NCBI RefSeq assembly: GCF_003369915.1
Contig: NC_046675.1
Coordinates: forward strand, 16,430,001-16,494,000
Length of the DNA stretch: 64,000 bases
Source of the DNA: Drosophila miranda
Taxonomy: Eukaryota > Arthropoda > Insecta > Diptera > Drosophilidae
Reading direction: 5' to 3'
A program made the position numbers and the translations under genes. This document shows, piece by piece, positions 47,766 to 60,261 of this stretch (position 1 is the first letter of the stretch; every line of letters begins with the position of its first letter). The notes beneath the pieces were generated by a model. That model was not told the DNA's origin. It saw only the letters and a list, made by a program, of their open reading frames with translations, and searched no databases.

Positions 47766-48439
47766 TTTATTGATTTTTGATTTCTCATTAGAGTGGTTCT
47801 TGTGGTTGTTGTCTGTACTTTTTAGGGGGTGATAAAGAGGTGGAAGTGAGGCGAAGGGCGAGGACTGGCTGGCTAGACTCTTCCTGAGTGGCCTGCGCCT
47901 GGCAGTAGTTTAGAGATTAAATAGTTATGTTTAGATTAGTTTAGTTTTAGTTAGGAGTTGAGTTAAGTTAAGCATAAGGCGTAAAGCGTTAAAATAGTCA
48001 ATAGTAAAGCTCTGAGTATTAATACAAAAGTACAGTCATTTGTGATGTGAGTTGTTTAAGATTATAGTTTAAGGTAAAGGCCGCGCAAAGGCCCTCAAGA
48101 AACAGAGCCCCGAACCGACTCCTCGTGAAACTATCCTCAACCTCCTCAGCCTCCTTAGCCCCCAAATTTGAACTTATTCCCTATGGGTATTTGGACTTAT
48201 TTTGGACAATTTCCTCTCTCATGTAACAGTTGCAGATGATGGCGCCTTATGTGTAAGCTTGGCATGAACTATGCTATACAAATAAATTAAATAAATAGAA
48301 TAAATTAAACATCGAGCCTTCGAAGCTCTACTCTCCATTCAGCTTTCTCCAAGCGGTCTCTCTCCTTTCCCATATTCGCCTTCTATTGCACTGAATATTG
48401 CTTTTTATGTTGCTCCAGAATTGGTTTTTGGCTATTTGC
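47766..48439 (-). other. probable 3' UTR of Osi9
   Basis: Downstream of the Osi9 stop on its strand. AATAAA (plus TTTATT at 47766-47771) is the best poly(A) signal. The sequence is a low-complexity mixture of short TTAG and AGTT words on the plus strand and has no open frame of note. Confidence 0.45.
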
Positions 48440-49850
48440 TTATTGCTTATACGACGCGTAGGCCAGGTTCTGTGCATCGCCGCCGCCGGGCAGGGCCCGT
48501 CCGTAGCTGTGCTCGTGCTCGTAGTGCGGATGCGCCACCACCTCGTAGTTCTCCTTCTTGGACTCCAGCAGCTTCTTCAGGCCGATGATGCCCGACAGCA
48601 AGAGGGCGATCTTGCCAATGACCAGAGCCTTGAATGAGATCAGTGCCAGGAAGCCAATGGCCAAGGGCAGAAGGGCGGCCATCTTCAGCTTGAACAACAT
48701 CAGCAGGGGCATCAGGTACTTCTTCTTCTCCTTCTTCTTGCCACGCGCTAAAGACAAAAAGATACACACACAGATATAGATACATTTGCATGATTTACTT
48801 TCGCTTGATTCAAAGTCGTACGAGTATACGCTGACCGCTAATTAGCAACTGGAGCACACAGATAATTAATAAGCGAACAGGATCGGCAGCTTTCTATGTG
48901 GCTGGATAGCTGGCTGCGTTTAGAAATCGGAAATTGCAGCAGTCAGCGAAAAGCGCGGATCGCGGATCACGGATCACGGATCGTAGAAAAGAAAGTAAGC
49001 CTAACTAACTGGCTAACTAAAGTGCAATTAATAACAGCATCAGCCAACGAGTTGCCTGAGCCTGAGTCTCGGTCTGAGACTAGGACTGGTATTGGTATTG
49101 GTACTGTCAATGCACCGCTAGATGGTTAGATTGTTTGGAATCAGCCAACAGGATGACCTCAATGTGACTAGAATTTAACAGTGAAAACAGGATTTGTTCC
49201 AAGACTGGGACTGCCACTGGGACTGCCTCTGGGACTGCCATCTGCCTGCCATCAGCCTGGTCGTAAACTGGTCGTTGCATTAGTAGCCCAAATAGGTAAC
49301 ATGTTCACTAACCAGAATGGCCATCGAATCGATCATTAATTTATGTGTGATCGATCAGAGTCTTATTGACAGAATACTTACACTCCTCGAGAGCGCGCTG
49401 CATGTCCTGGATCGAGTCCTTGGGCACCTTGAACTGCAGTGTATGGGTGCCAAAGAAGCGGGCCACACGCTCCACCAGCAGAGAGTCGACCTCAGCCTCC
49501 CGGGACTCCACTTCCTCGGGCAGCTGGATTTCGTTGAGTGATCGTCCCACGGGTATGTCGTCTGTCTTCACCAGAGCAATGCCCTCGGTCAACCTCACGT
49601 CGCCGTTCTCCGTGTCGAAATAGTGCAGGGCGCGTTCCTATGGGGCGGGGGAAGTGGTTGTGGAACTGTGTTAGCCTTCTGTCTGGGCTACGCTGTGGGT
49701 TAGGGCATTCGTTACCTTCATACACAATACCATCGATCGATCACCGCAGTCCTTGACCATTTTCAGGGCACTGGTCAGCAGACTGTCTGCCTCGGAGGCG
49801 GCTGCCGCCGTTGAGGCGATCAGCGCGAATAAGCACACAAACTTGAACAT
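48440..49850 (-). CDS. Osi9: Osi9, Osiris family protein
   Basis: The coding sequence is complement(join(48440..48747,49382..49637,49716..49850)), 232 residues. Intron 1 (78 bp) is phase 0 after LCMK. Intron 2 (634 bp) is phase 1 at the family site (LEES/RGK). The signal peptide is about 1-17 (MFKFVCLFALIASTAAA). The paired cysteines are C34 and C43 (DCGDRSMVLC). ALHYFDTENGDVRLTEGIAL and ERVARFFGTHTLQFKVP are strongly conserved family blocks. RGKKKEKKKYLMPLLMLFKL opens the hydrophobic segment (ISFKALVIGKIALLLSGIIG). The tail YEVVAHPHYEHEHSYGR ends DAQNLAYASYKQ. I recognise this as Osi9; D. melanogaster Osi9, as I recall it, has almost the same length and sequence. Osi9 is a highly conserved member expressed in cuticle-producing tissue. 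A TATA-like site and initiator lie at 50042-50076. Confidence 0.97.
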
Positions 49851-50041
49851 GATTGCTTGGTTGATTAATTGATCAACTCAATTCACAAAAACACTTGACA
49901 CACTGGCGGCGTTATCCTGTCTACTCGTACTCGTACTGTGCACTTCCTGTGAGTGCCTTTGCTGATTTGTTGTTCACTTGAATGAATGCACTGCGCTCGA
50001 TTGGCTTGTTCGATCTGTCGGTCAGAAGGCAACCGGTAAAC

Positions 50042-50076
50042 TGTGGCTAGAAGACGCACGCGGATCGAGTTTTATT
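50042..50076 (-). promoter_or_regulatory. TATA-like promoter of Osi9
   Basis: GAATAAAACT (AATAAAA at 50070-50076, minus) lies 34 bp before the A of ACAGTTT (50042), giving a 5' UTR of about 190 bases. The TATA box is weaker than at neighbouring genes. Confidence 0.5.
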
Positions 50077-50079
50077 CCC

Positions 50080-52961
50080 GGCCAGCAGAGCAGCAGCAGC
50101 GCCGACAGCAGCAGCGACGACAACGACGCTGGAGACGATGTTGACGCTTTAGCGCGACGCTAGTGGACTCTCGCGTGTCCCTTGTCCCCTCCCCCAACAC
50201 TCGGCCAGTAATGGAGTCGGTAGCCGAGCTTAGAATTTAAATCATCAGGCCGACCCGACGGATACGAAGACGATGAGGCGCATCGGCTGCAGCCTGGACT
50301 GGCCGCAAAGCCATAGCCGAAGTGACTACCGAGATGCCCCCGACAAAGACGTCGCAGTCGTCGCAGCTGAAGTCGCCGTACATGCCAGCAGACGTCGGGC
50401 AGAGCTTCTTGTTGGCTCAGGCCTGGCTGTTTGTCAACGTACTTAGCCAGCAGTTAGCTATTTGCCTACCAGCACACACATGTATCGTATGTATCGTAAA
50501 GGGGGAAGATGTGAGAGCGATTGCTAATTGTTTTATGTATCTTTGATACAGATACACCTTCTCAGATTGCACCTTGATTTAACTCATGTGAAGGCAGACT
50601 TTAAGGCCTAATATTAGCCAGCGCAGACGCCAAAAGGTGCTGGTCATAGTTTCATTTCAAATTGCAAACACGTGACTGAAACTGCATTGAGGGGAGCTGG
50701 CACTAGACAAGGGACGGCCCGTGCAAGCAGTGTTGGATGTGGAAGGCGGGGTGGAGTGGGAGGGGGAGGCTAATCAACAACACCATTTAAAATGGCGTCC
50801 ATTTGTCGAAAGCAAGCGCATCAAGAGCCGCGGCTCAAATTGGAGTAAAATAGAAAATTAACTAGTTTGCAGGCGGCAGGCGGAGGCATGGAGGAAAAAA
50901 TTTCACTTTAATTTTGCTTTTTATTTATGTGTTTGTTTTTGCCTCCACTCCAGCAAGTATCTCTCGCATAATGTATCTGCAGTTTTGTATGCCAATCCAA
51001 TCGTCGACAGTTGCACAGTTGCCGCAGAAACATCAGCAGATACAAATACACAGAGTAGAAACACACACACACACACACACCGCCAGATACAGATATAGAT
51101 ACACGAGATACACGAGAGTTTCATTGGCATTATGTCGCTTTAATTTGCAGCACTCGAAAATTGCCACACGTCGAGTGTGTTCGTCTTTTTCTGCCCGCTT
51201 AGCGCTTCTCGTTTCTCGCTTCATCGTTTTGCCGTGTAATTTACGCATTAGACAAGTGCCCCAAAAGAAAGCTACGCCTCGGATTTGCATGCTGTCCAAT
51301 GGAAAATAAATCAATAGTCAAATGTAAATGCAAAAGCCACTCAGCACTCCACAGTCCAGACGATTATCTGCAGCCAGCAGCATGAGTCTGAGCTCCAAAT
51401 CCGGTGATGGAATATGCAAATGCCTTGCACGTGGACAAAGATGGATGGGACTTCCCTACCACAATACTTTCCTGAAGTGGAACTCTGATAGATGATTCTT
51501 TGTGTAGGGCATAATGCGGTCGACATGTTTCCCGAATTGAAATGAAAAAAAAAAATATTTTACCCACGTGCGTGCGCAATGAAAGTGAAAAAGTCATTTT
51601 CATGAGCTTACAATTTTATTAAATTCAAGCTCTGCCACAACGGGCATTGGGTTACGCAATGTCATTGGTCTATGGGAATTATCTGGGAATTAAGTTGGAG
51701 CTAAAAAATATAAAAAAGAAACGTTTGCTTTAAAGAGAGATGAAAATAAATGAACAATTTAATGCGAAAAGTAGATAGTCGACTTTGAATTCCGAAATTT
51801 ATGATGATCTGACTACTTCACTCTAAGAAAAGAATGTGCTTTCAATCAAGTATGCTCAATTAATTCTCAAGCAGCCTGTTCCTAAGTATATCCGCACTCT
51901 TGTCTGACCCAAATAGTCATGCGAAATTCACGCTTTGGGGAAAAAGTTTTGCTTAAAGTATCTCCTCTCACATTGACGCCCAACCGAAGGCAAACAATCA
52001 GCAGCGCGGCCCCACCCGCGACTGTCTCAACGCAACCCTTCACAGTGGCATCTACAAAATTGACACCTTTTTAAAGTTTCACTTTCATTCCGCATGGCTG
52101 ACTGGGCCTGAGTCCGAATCCGAATTCCGGGTAGCTCCGTCTCCATCTCCGTCTCCTGCTTCATCTTCACCTTCAGCTGCAGCCTCGGATACGTTGGTGT
52201 TTACATGGCGGTACCGTAATGCGCTTGAGTAATTTTCAATTAATGAAAGTCCCGTGCTTGTGACGTCAGTAGTTGCTAAGTAAATGTGGCTCCCACAACT
52301 AACTCTTGTATAGGCCGTGGAAAGCGCCAAAGGCAAGGCGTTGCTGCTCAGCAGCAGCAATGTCGTTAGCCTGGTTCAATGTTCTACTCGTACTCTGAGC
52401 AGCTCATTAATATTTCGTGCAGGGGCTCAAAAGTGAAATTGTCGCATACCTGAGAAGAAGAGGCAGGCCAGTGTTGGAGCTTATTTCATCTATGAATATT
52501 GCATTGGACTTTGAGTGAACGCAAACATGTGTAAATATGTACATATGTGTAGCTGAATATATTCAATATGTATATGCATATGTGCATGGTAGAAAGCGAA
52601 GCAGCTCGTCTGCCATTTTTAGCACGCACGTAAGCACATTTCATCGAAACTGTAATTGTTATCATAAATTTAAGTGCGTCCCGGTCAGGGAGGGGAGTGG
52701 CCCAAAAATCAACCGGGGTACGGGAGTGCTTTTCGTGTAGCAGAATTTACTATATTTAATTAGCGCTTACTTAAACCTAACACACACATTTAGTTCGTTA
52801 AAATTAATAATCGATTAGACAAATTAAACTAGACATTAGTCAGACAGTTCGTGCGGCATCTTTTCTTTGGTTAACTCAACTCTCGACCTCCAACTCTCTC
52901 CTCCAAATGCAAATGCAGGCCTATGCCTCGCCTGCTGCCGTGATGCTCGTGCGATGGCGGC
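50080..52961. other. intergenic, 2.9 kb
   Basis: No gene supported. It contains an (AC)n run at 51061-51080 and an AT-rich TATGTACATATG stretch near 52535-52585. The right end probably includes the 3' UTR of Osi8. Confidence 0.5.
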
Positions 52962-53909
52962 CTACAAGCTCTTTGCGCTGCCCGCTTGCTGCTCTTTGGC
53001 TGGCTTCCAGCCGCTGTAGGCCATGTCGAAGTCACGTCCCCAGCCCGAGTGGCTGCCACCAGAGACGACGACCTCATGCGAAGACTCCTTGCCACCGCCG
53101 CCGCCACTGAGCAGTTTCTTGATGCCAATGATGGATGCGAGCACCAGAGCCAGTTTGGACACAATCAGCGCCTTGCCGGCTAGCATGGCCAAGGCGCCGT
53201 AGGCGATTGGCACAAATGTGCCGCCGAGGAGCAGAGGAATCATAATGTAGGCACCATTGCCCTTTTTATCCTTTTTCTTGCGACCCTCCGCGGTGCTGCT
53301 GTCCGAGTCGCGCATGTCCGGAAACTTTACCTATTGGAAAAAGCATCAGACATCATAAGTAATCCCACTCCCTCTCCAGATCTGTCAACATCATGATCTC
53401 ACCTGCAGCGTGTGGTCCTGGAGAAAGTTGCCTACCCGCTTGAAGATCATGCTGTTGAGAACCTGATCCTTGGCGTCCGTGCTGCGAGGCAGAACAGCCA
53501 CAATGTCCTGCTCACTGATTGGCGGCAGCTTGGCCCGCTTCTGCTCCTCACCACCGCTGCCGTTGCCAGAGCTAACGAACTGCACGCCCTCGAAGAGCGC
53601 CAGAGTTTTCGCCGAGCGAAAAACCTTCTCCAGGCCGGTCAACAGCTTGACCTTCAAGCAGACAGACATATTCTCGCCCGTGCATTGCTGGTAGATTCGG
53701 TAAACCAGCGACATGTCTTTCCAGAAGCCGGTGGGAGTGGATGCGGAGCTGGAGGCACTCGGCTGCGGCTGCGGCTGTGGCTTCTGCCCGACGCCGAGGC
53801 TGTTCAGACTCTGGTGTTGGTGCTGGTGCTGGTAGCTGGCGCTGCGAGCAGTTGACAGCCAGCAGAAGACAATCATGAGGGCTGCCACATGCCACACGTA
53901 CTTGATCAT
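52962..53909 (-). CDS. Osi8: Osi8, Osiris family protein
   Basis: The coding sequence is complement(join(52962..53330,53403..53909)), 291 residues. The 72-bp intron is phase 0, between HTLQ and VKFP, upstream of the family's usual intron point. The signal peptide is about 1-23 (MIKYVWHVAALMIVFCWLST). A HQHQHQ and PQPQPQP low-complexity stretch (about 26-60) makes this copy longer than the D. melanogaster protein as I recall it. The paired cysteines are C76 and C84 (QCTGENMSVCLKVK). EGRKKKDKKGNGAYIMIPLL opens the hydrophobic segment (AGKALIVSKLALVLASIIGI). The tail has SHEVVVSGGSHSGWGRD and FDMAYSGWKP, a relic of AQxLAY. It lies between Osi7 and Osi9, which supports Osi8. The promoter carries a palindrome over the TATA box. 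Confidence 0.94.
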
Positions 53910-54057
53910 GTCTGGGCTGGTGCTGGTGCTGGTTCTTGGGCCTGGTGTCTGTTAGATACTGGTGATGAGAAGCTGCTCCTTGGACTATCCTTGTGGATGA
54001 GCACTGATGCACTGACGCAACTCGTCCAAACGGGGCACTGCACTTTTGATGTTCAAC

Positions 54058-54091
54058 TGAGTGGTGGCAAGCCGATCGTATGCATTTTATA
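54058..54091 (-). promoter_or_regulatory. TATA and TCAGTT initiator of Osi8
   Basis: TATAAAA (54085-54091, minus) lies 33 bp before the A of TCAGTTG (54058). The leader to the ATG at 53909 is about 150 bases. Confidence 0.75.
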
Positions 54092-54108
54092 CCGCCGCGG
54101 CGGTATAA
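54087..54108. repeat. 22-bp perfect palindrome over the Osi8 TATA box
   Basis: A self-complementary stretch with core CCGCCGCGGCGG flanked by TTATA and TATAA. Its left part on the plus strand overlaps the TATAAAA used by Osi8. Confidence 0.95.
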
Positions 54109-54109
54109 T

Positions 54110-57100
54110 TGCGCCTTGCATGTCAAGCGGCAGCTGTAATTGAAAAACATACTTTTTGTCTTAGTCTAAATATCACGGCAATTAGCCAGTTGGCGGGCGC
54201 TGGATGGCCAGTGGAGCTGCGCTTTCGTGATTTCGCTGCGAAAGAAACCAAAGTATCTGCTTGCAACCAGCCTCCAGCCTCCAGTTGGGAGCATTGCGGC
54301 GTTGTGGCATTGCAGCGATCATTCGCAATTATATTCAAAGTTGCAGCTCGTTCTATGAGAGAGCGTGCGTGATTTGCTGCCAGCTCTGGCGCTGCCAAGG
54401 CAGCAGTTCCTCGTGTAGTCGGCCTCCGTCTTTGTATCTCGCTCTCTTGGCGCCGCTTACTAGACCGCAACCATGCACACATTTTCGGTTTTTCAGTGTT
54501 TTATTGCAGCCATCATTCTGCAGATTCACTGTCGTAACCTAGTTTTCCGCAAAACTTTTCTTTTTATCATACTTACTCAATTTTGCAGCTTCATATTGTG
54601 TACGTTTCGCTGCATACTTTTTGGTGCTCGCGAAATAGTGAAACCGCCAAACGAACTTGATCCGATTCGATCCGACTTGACGAAACGAACAAAGAAAGCT
54701 TGAAACATTGACCACCAGCACAGCTTTCTTGGAAAAATATCGGAAGGTGGCGCTTTGCATAATTAAGGTGCTAATGAAAATGAATTGAAGTGATAACCAG
54801 TGAGCAAATGACGGAAAAGTTGTGGAAGAAGAGCTACAAATGGTTGATGTGAGTCGCACTGATATGTGGCATCTTCCCACAGATAATTAGTTTGAATACC
54901 CCATTTTACGGAGAGTTCCATATGTTAGGATTCTTTTCTATTATATTTTTGTGATACCATTTCGACCATATATTAATTCTATTGTTGTGTGTTTCGCATT
55001 TCAATGAAGTTGAGAACTCTGGTTTTGGTGGAGGGCATTCACATGGGCTGTGTTCCAGTGTCCATTTCACAGAGCCTGCCAGCCTACTAGTTTCAATTGT
55101 TTAAGGTGATATCTCAGGTGACAGTGCCCAGTGACGATTAATGGTTTCTTCTGCAATAACAATTGTCATAAACCTCGTGAAATCTTTATTAAATTCTTGC
55201 CATTTTTGCTTAATTGCAATACAACCAAAGCGTCATAGACTGACCGCACTGAATCGCTTTTCATTTCATATTTAACTGGCAATCAAAGTCATCACGCAAT
55301 ATGCGCGATAACCATCGATGCGGCGATGCAACCGCTGACCGAACTGGCGACGACCGTTCGTCAATTATGGCCGATTGTTGCTAACCGCTATCTGTAGAGT
55401 ATATCCGTAATCCGTAATGCAAATTGACCACTAACGACAGCAGCAGCTCTGCTTCAATACAAATCAGACAAACGCTTGAGTGACCAAACTGTTTCACAGC
55501 TCTGTGGATCTCTCGCGGACAATTAACTTTCAATTAATCATAGGCACTGGCGCCTAATAAATTAAATGCTCTGTGAGCAAAGCAACGTGAAGAACGGCCG
55601 CACCAATTACAGAGCCATACAAAATATCATGCGTGTAGTGTGGCACGTTGTACGTACATTTTGTTGTTTTTTTTTCGAGTGTGGGAAAAACGTGCTGGAG
55701 CGGAAAATTATAGCAGCTACATTAATTCAAAGCGCTTAATAATATTATTAGTCGAGCATTGGGAGGCTTTGGGGGGTCGGGCTTCGGGCTTCCCTTCCTC
55801 TGGTGTCTTTTTATTCTCGGGCTTTGTTCGAAAGCGCAGTGCAGCAAGGCCGACAATCAACTTTTTCTTCTGGACTTCGGTTGTCGGTTGTCTACGTTCT
55901 GCTGACCTGCTTTCTGAGCCAAAAACTCGTTTTCATTTCACTGAACATTCTGCGCACGACGCCGCCCTTGTAGGCATCCACTTGGCTTGAACAACCCCTC
56001 TTCGCCCCTGCTTACCATCCTCCCCCTCTCAGTTGACAGTGAAATTGCTTTCAAATTGGCCACTCTGCACGATTCTCCTCCTCCTGCTGCTGCTGATGGT
56101 GCTGCTGCTGCTGCTGCTGCTGTGGTCGTTGCATTAACTCTTCTTGTGTGTGCGAACATTGCGCTGCCGGCTTATGAATTATTGCAAATTTTGTGTGGTT
56201 TTTTATCTCGTTTTTCAGAATGTGAAATTGGTGGCCAACAACCAATGCAGCTGAAGCTGCTGCTGCTGCTGCTGCTGCTGCTTCTGGTGATGATGCTGCA
56301 CCAGTTTGGCTGCAACAGAAGAACCGCATTTCTCTAGCGGCACAACGGTTGTTCGCTCCAAATCACTTAGCAAGGCTTTCGTTTTGGTTTGTCGATTTGC
56401 ATATACTACCACCAGCCATTAACAAAATTTATTAGAATCGAAAATAGGCTGGGGCTCATTTCATTTGGATTAGAAACAAAGAAAGTGAACAATTATCAAA
56501 TTAATGTTCGAAAATACCGTTCTGTAGTGGAACCAAATGGTTGGTTGATTCCAAAGCTGAAACGCTATCAAAATGGGATCTCGACCTCCCATGCGACCAA
56601 TCCGTAAATAAACTTTCTTCTACTATCTTTAAACAGCATTAATACAAGCCACAGATTGTTACCCCACCTTTAAGATGTCTCTAAATAGAGTGTACCCTAA
56701 GATTGTTTGTAATTTTTGTTGTTGTTGAGGCAGCTATGGCTATGAACTGGTCAGTCAATGTTTGCCCAAGCTTGAAAGCTGCTCAAATGAGTTGTTAACA
56801 TTAAATCGCATTACCTTGTCTTTTGTTTTTGACTCGACCATTCAGCGGCAGCCGCCGCATTGGCTTAGCGGTTGGAAAACGTTTTTCGGCTCTGGCCATG
56901 TGCCGTGATTTCGTTGGACTTTTCACTGCACGTTTTGTATTTGTTGGTGGCGATGTTTCTGGATTTTGGACTGTGGCCTTAGCTGCTGTTTCGGTTTCCT
57001 AACTGTTTACTTTCACTGTCGGTTGCTGCCACTGCTGCTGTCGCTGTCGAAAGCCAGCGGGGCACACTTTGCCGGGCAGCACTTTGTTGTATTTTTGTGT

Positions 57101-57424
57101 TAACCTGACTTGGCAAGACCAGACTCATAATTATCTACACCTATTAGCGGGCAAATCTTTATGAGGCCTGGGCAACTGGGTCGCAAATCAATTTCACTTG
57201 AAATGAAAGCATCTCGGACAAAGATGGACTTGTCAACGGCAACTTTTCGCGTTCGTCTTGGTCCCAGCCAATAGCCAATGGCCAATGGCCAGAGAGGTGC
57301 GTCTGAGGCTGGAGGGCGGGGAATTATGCATAATGGATTTCAGTTTTGTCGTTTCGCTTTCACCCGACCCGAGGGTATGCCATAAATTATATACAAAGCA
57401 AAGAGCTTGATTTTTCATTGATTT
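54110..57424. other. intergenic, 3.3 kb
   Basis: No gene supported. CTG-rich stretches near 56084-56130 and 56250-56285 create Ala, Leu or Gln runs in spurious frames on either strand. Confidence 0.5.
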
Positions 57425-59397
57425 TTTATTTATTAATCTTCCTTGCTTGTATTTTTTTCAACTTGTTTTTTTTTTGTGTATTGTTTTTCTTCATTTTTTA
57501 ATGACATGCATGTATGACAGAGAGAGAATATTGTAATCTATGAAATTTACATTCCTTTGTGCGTGATTTGTGTGATTTTGTGTGAGTTGGGTGTTGCCCA
57601 CATCTGCAGCTTCTGCTCTGCGCTTCTTCTCCTTTTTCTTCTTCTGTTGGAAGCTATAGTTGTGAAAGTGCCGTACGACTTTGCTCAAATATTTAAATTA
57701 AAGTAGCCGACATGCTGGCGACTCAAGGCTTGCGGCCTGCGGCTAGAGAGCTTTCCAAATGTTTTAAACAGAGTATTTTTAAGCGGATTAAAAATATGTT
57801 TAAGGCCACAATGTAGGAAAGCCCGGCGCAAACACACAGGCTCGGCAAGGGCTCAAGTCGCTGATGGATGTAGTAGTACAGGTGTACGATTGAGGAGTTA
57901 AAATATTTAAAAAAAGTTAATATTTGTAACATTACAGTGAACTATGGTTACGGAAAACAGGTGTTCGTACGAGTATGTGCATGTGTGTGTTTGTTGTTTT
58001 TGGAAAGTAGAGCGCCAGAAAGTGACAGATGCATAGGCACAAAGAGAGAGACAGACTGAGATAGCGAGATGAAGGTGCACAGAGAAATGAGAAAGTTGAA
58101 GAGTTAAAGTGGAATTGGAGTTTTGAGATGGAGTGAAGAAATACTATAGAGTTGAGCAGAGTTGGAAAATGAGTTCAGTTCGGTGTGGTACGTGTGTGTG
58201 TGTGTGGAAACCTATGGCAAGTTATGGCATGCAAATGACCAAAACTATGACTCAAGATCTAGACGGAAAGCCAGAAGAAAGAGAGAGAGAAAGAGATAGA
58301 CAGCGTTGGAGGCGGAGAAGTAAGAACAGGTGGAGTGATAGTGGATAAAGTTAGAGCTAGTTGATAGTTGATAGAGTTAAAGCTAATAGTAGGTAGGCAT
58401 TGTTGTTTCATTGATGCTGATTTTGTTGTATTTTAAGACTAGAATTGCATGTGAAGAATAGTTGATAGTCGAGCAAGTAGCAGTACGGGTACAGGCACAG
58501 GTACAGGTACAGGTTAGAGAAGTACATATAGAGTTAAGTATAGTTTTCAGATTTGTACGTTTGTTTTGGTATAGGCAGTGATAGACAGTGATAGTCTGAA
58601 AGACAGAGTTTGACAGAGACAGTTACAGATACAGATACAGAAATAGAAATATAAATAGAGATAGAAACATAGACAGTGATAGCCAGAAAGTGATAGAAAG
58701 TAAGTCAGATGAGAGTGATAGTGAGAGTGAAAGTGCGCTGGAGTGAAACAGAGTTAAAAAGAGTTACAGTTCGATTGTCAACCTGTCTGAGGTCCTTCCA
58801 GGGCGCTGATGATGGAGAGAGAATGATGTAAGCTGGGTGCTGGTGCAAGCTTAGACTTAAGGCTGGACGCCGCTGGGCTTATGAGTATTAGAGATGTGTT
58901 TTTGTTGCATAAGGTACCGACCGACTTCTTTTTTACAATCTTATCGTTAGCTTTATCAGCTATCATGGGGATATACATAACAACTAGATGCACATGTAAC
59001 ACTCGGCATTACAAACCTAACGTGGCTCTGGTTTAGCTTCTGCTTCTTCTACTGCTTCTGATTCTTCTTCTCTTTTCGCTACGATGTCGCTTTGTCTTTG
59101 TTTTTACATATTTCTGTTTCATTTTATCTGCTTAAATTGATTTTGCTTGCGTTTTTTGTGCGTTTTTCATTCTTTGCTTTTGCTTTCTTCGTGTTTGCGT
59201 GGAGAAATAAATAAAATAAATTAAATTAATAAATTAATTAAAACGAACGATAAATAATATGTTTCTCCTCTTCAAGAGTCTCTTACGAGCGCTGTGGCTC
59301 AAGTCGTTTGTGATGTTCTTCTTGTGAATGTGGTTGTTGATTGTGGTTGCTTCAGATTGTTCAGGTTCTCGCTGATGTCGCTGACTGTCTGTCCAAC
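57425..59397 (-). other. probable long 3' UTR of Osi7
   Basis: On the minus strand downstream of the Osi7 stop. A strong AATAAATAAAAAATC poly(A) signal (plus strand near 57420-57434) is the first good one. The stretch is rich in short repeated words such as ACAGATACAG and GGTACA near 58480-58690. The extent of the UTR is inference. Confidence 0.4.
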
Positions 59398-60261
59398 TTA
59401 AGCCTGCGGCTTCTGGGCACCGTAGGCCAGATCCTGGGCATCGATGGAGCGTCCCCAGCCACCATGACCGCTGCTGCCGTACGAGGCAGAGGAGGCGCCC
59501 GCATCGGCGCTGTAGCCGCTGCCGTAGGAGTCGTGGCTGGCCGAGTGGCTGCTGCTGTGATGGGGATGGGCGACGACCTCGTAGGTGACGTGCTTCTCCT
59601 GGGAGAGCAGCTTCTTCAGGCCGATCACGGCGGAGAGAACCAGAGCGATCTTACCGATGAGCAGGGCCTTGCCGGCGATCAGAGCGATGGCACCAAGGAG
59701 CAGGGGAAGCAGAGCGGCGGCCTTCAGGGCAACCAGAGCCAGAATGGGGCCAAGGATCTTGGCGGCCTTCTTCTTCTTGCCACGGCTCTCTTCGGGAGCG
59801 TTGGGGTCGTTGCTGCCGAACAGGGACTCGGAGGCATCCTCGAGGGCGCGTCCGGTAGAGCTGACGGCCTGGACAATGTCGGCGCCCTTCAGCTCAACCT
59901 TAATGGTGTGCGAGTTGAGGAAGCTGCTGATACGGTTGAGGGCCAAAGACTCGAACGACTCGTCTCCAGAGATGGAGCGAGCAGCCTCCTGCGCTGGGGC
60001 ATCAGGGGAGCGCACAACGGTCACACCTTCGGTGAGGGCGAACTGGTCGCGGGCACCGAGCACCTTGTCCACGAAGTTGAACAGCTTGTACTTGACGCAC
60101 GACACCGAATCCTTCCTCAGGCAGTCGCTGTAGATGCTATCCATAATGTCGTTCTCGCCGCCGATTGCGTTGCGGGCATGGCCGCGCGTCTCCTCGGCCG
60201 GAAGGGCCGCGGCCAGTGTGACCAAACACAAGACACCGAATATAACTTTATTGTTTGCCAT
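59398..60261 (-). CDS. Osi7: Osi7, Osiris family protein
   Basis: Single-exon coding sequence, 287 residues, starting at the ATG at 60259-60261 (MANNKVIFGVLCLVTLAAAL, signal peptide about 1-19). The paired cysteines are C47 and C55 (DCLRKDSVSCVKYK). Next come FVDKVLGARDQFALTEGVTV and ISSFLNSHTIKVELKG. A linker (SLFGSNDPNAPEESRGKKKK) leads to the hydrophobic Osiris segment (about 180-225, AGKALLIGKIALVLSAVIGL). YEVVAHPHHSSSHSASHDSY and a Gly/Ser/Tyr region end in RSIDAQDLAYGAQ, a full AQxLAY motif. It has no coding intron, unlike most paralogues. I recognise it as Osi7, one of the most conserved members. The codon use is strongly GC-ending, which leaves a long antisense open frame. A TATATAAAT box lies at 60491-60499. 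Confidence 0.96.
   Translation of the reverse strand: MANNKVIFGVLCLVTLAAALPAEETRGHARNAIGGENDIMDSIYSDCLRKDSVSCVKYKLFNFVDKVLGARDQFALTEGVTVVRSPDAPAQEAARSISGDESFESLALNRISSFLNSHTIKVELKGADIVQAVSSTGRALEDASESLFGSNDPNAPEESRGKKKKAAKILGPILALVALKAAALLPLLLGAIALIAGKALLIGKIALVLSAVIGLKKLLSQEKHVTYEVVAHPHHSSSHSASHDSYGSGYSADAGASSASYGSSGHGGWGRSIDAQDLAYGAQKPQA

Noticed and set aside
51061-51080. (AC)n run as a functional element
   Set aside because: A plain dinucleotide microsatellite, common in Drosophila intergenic DNA.
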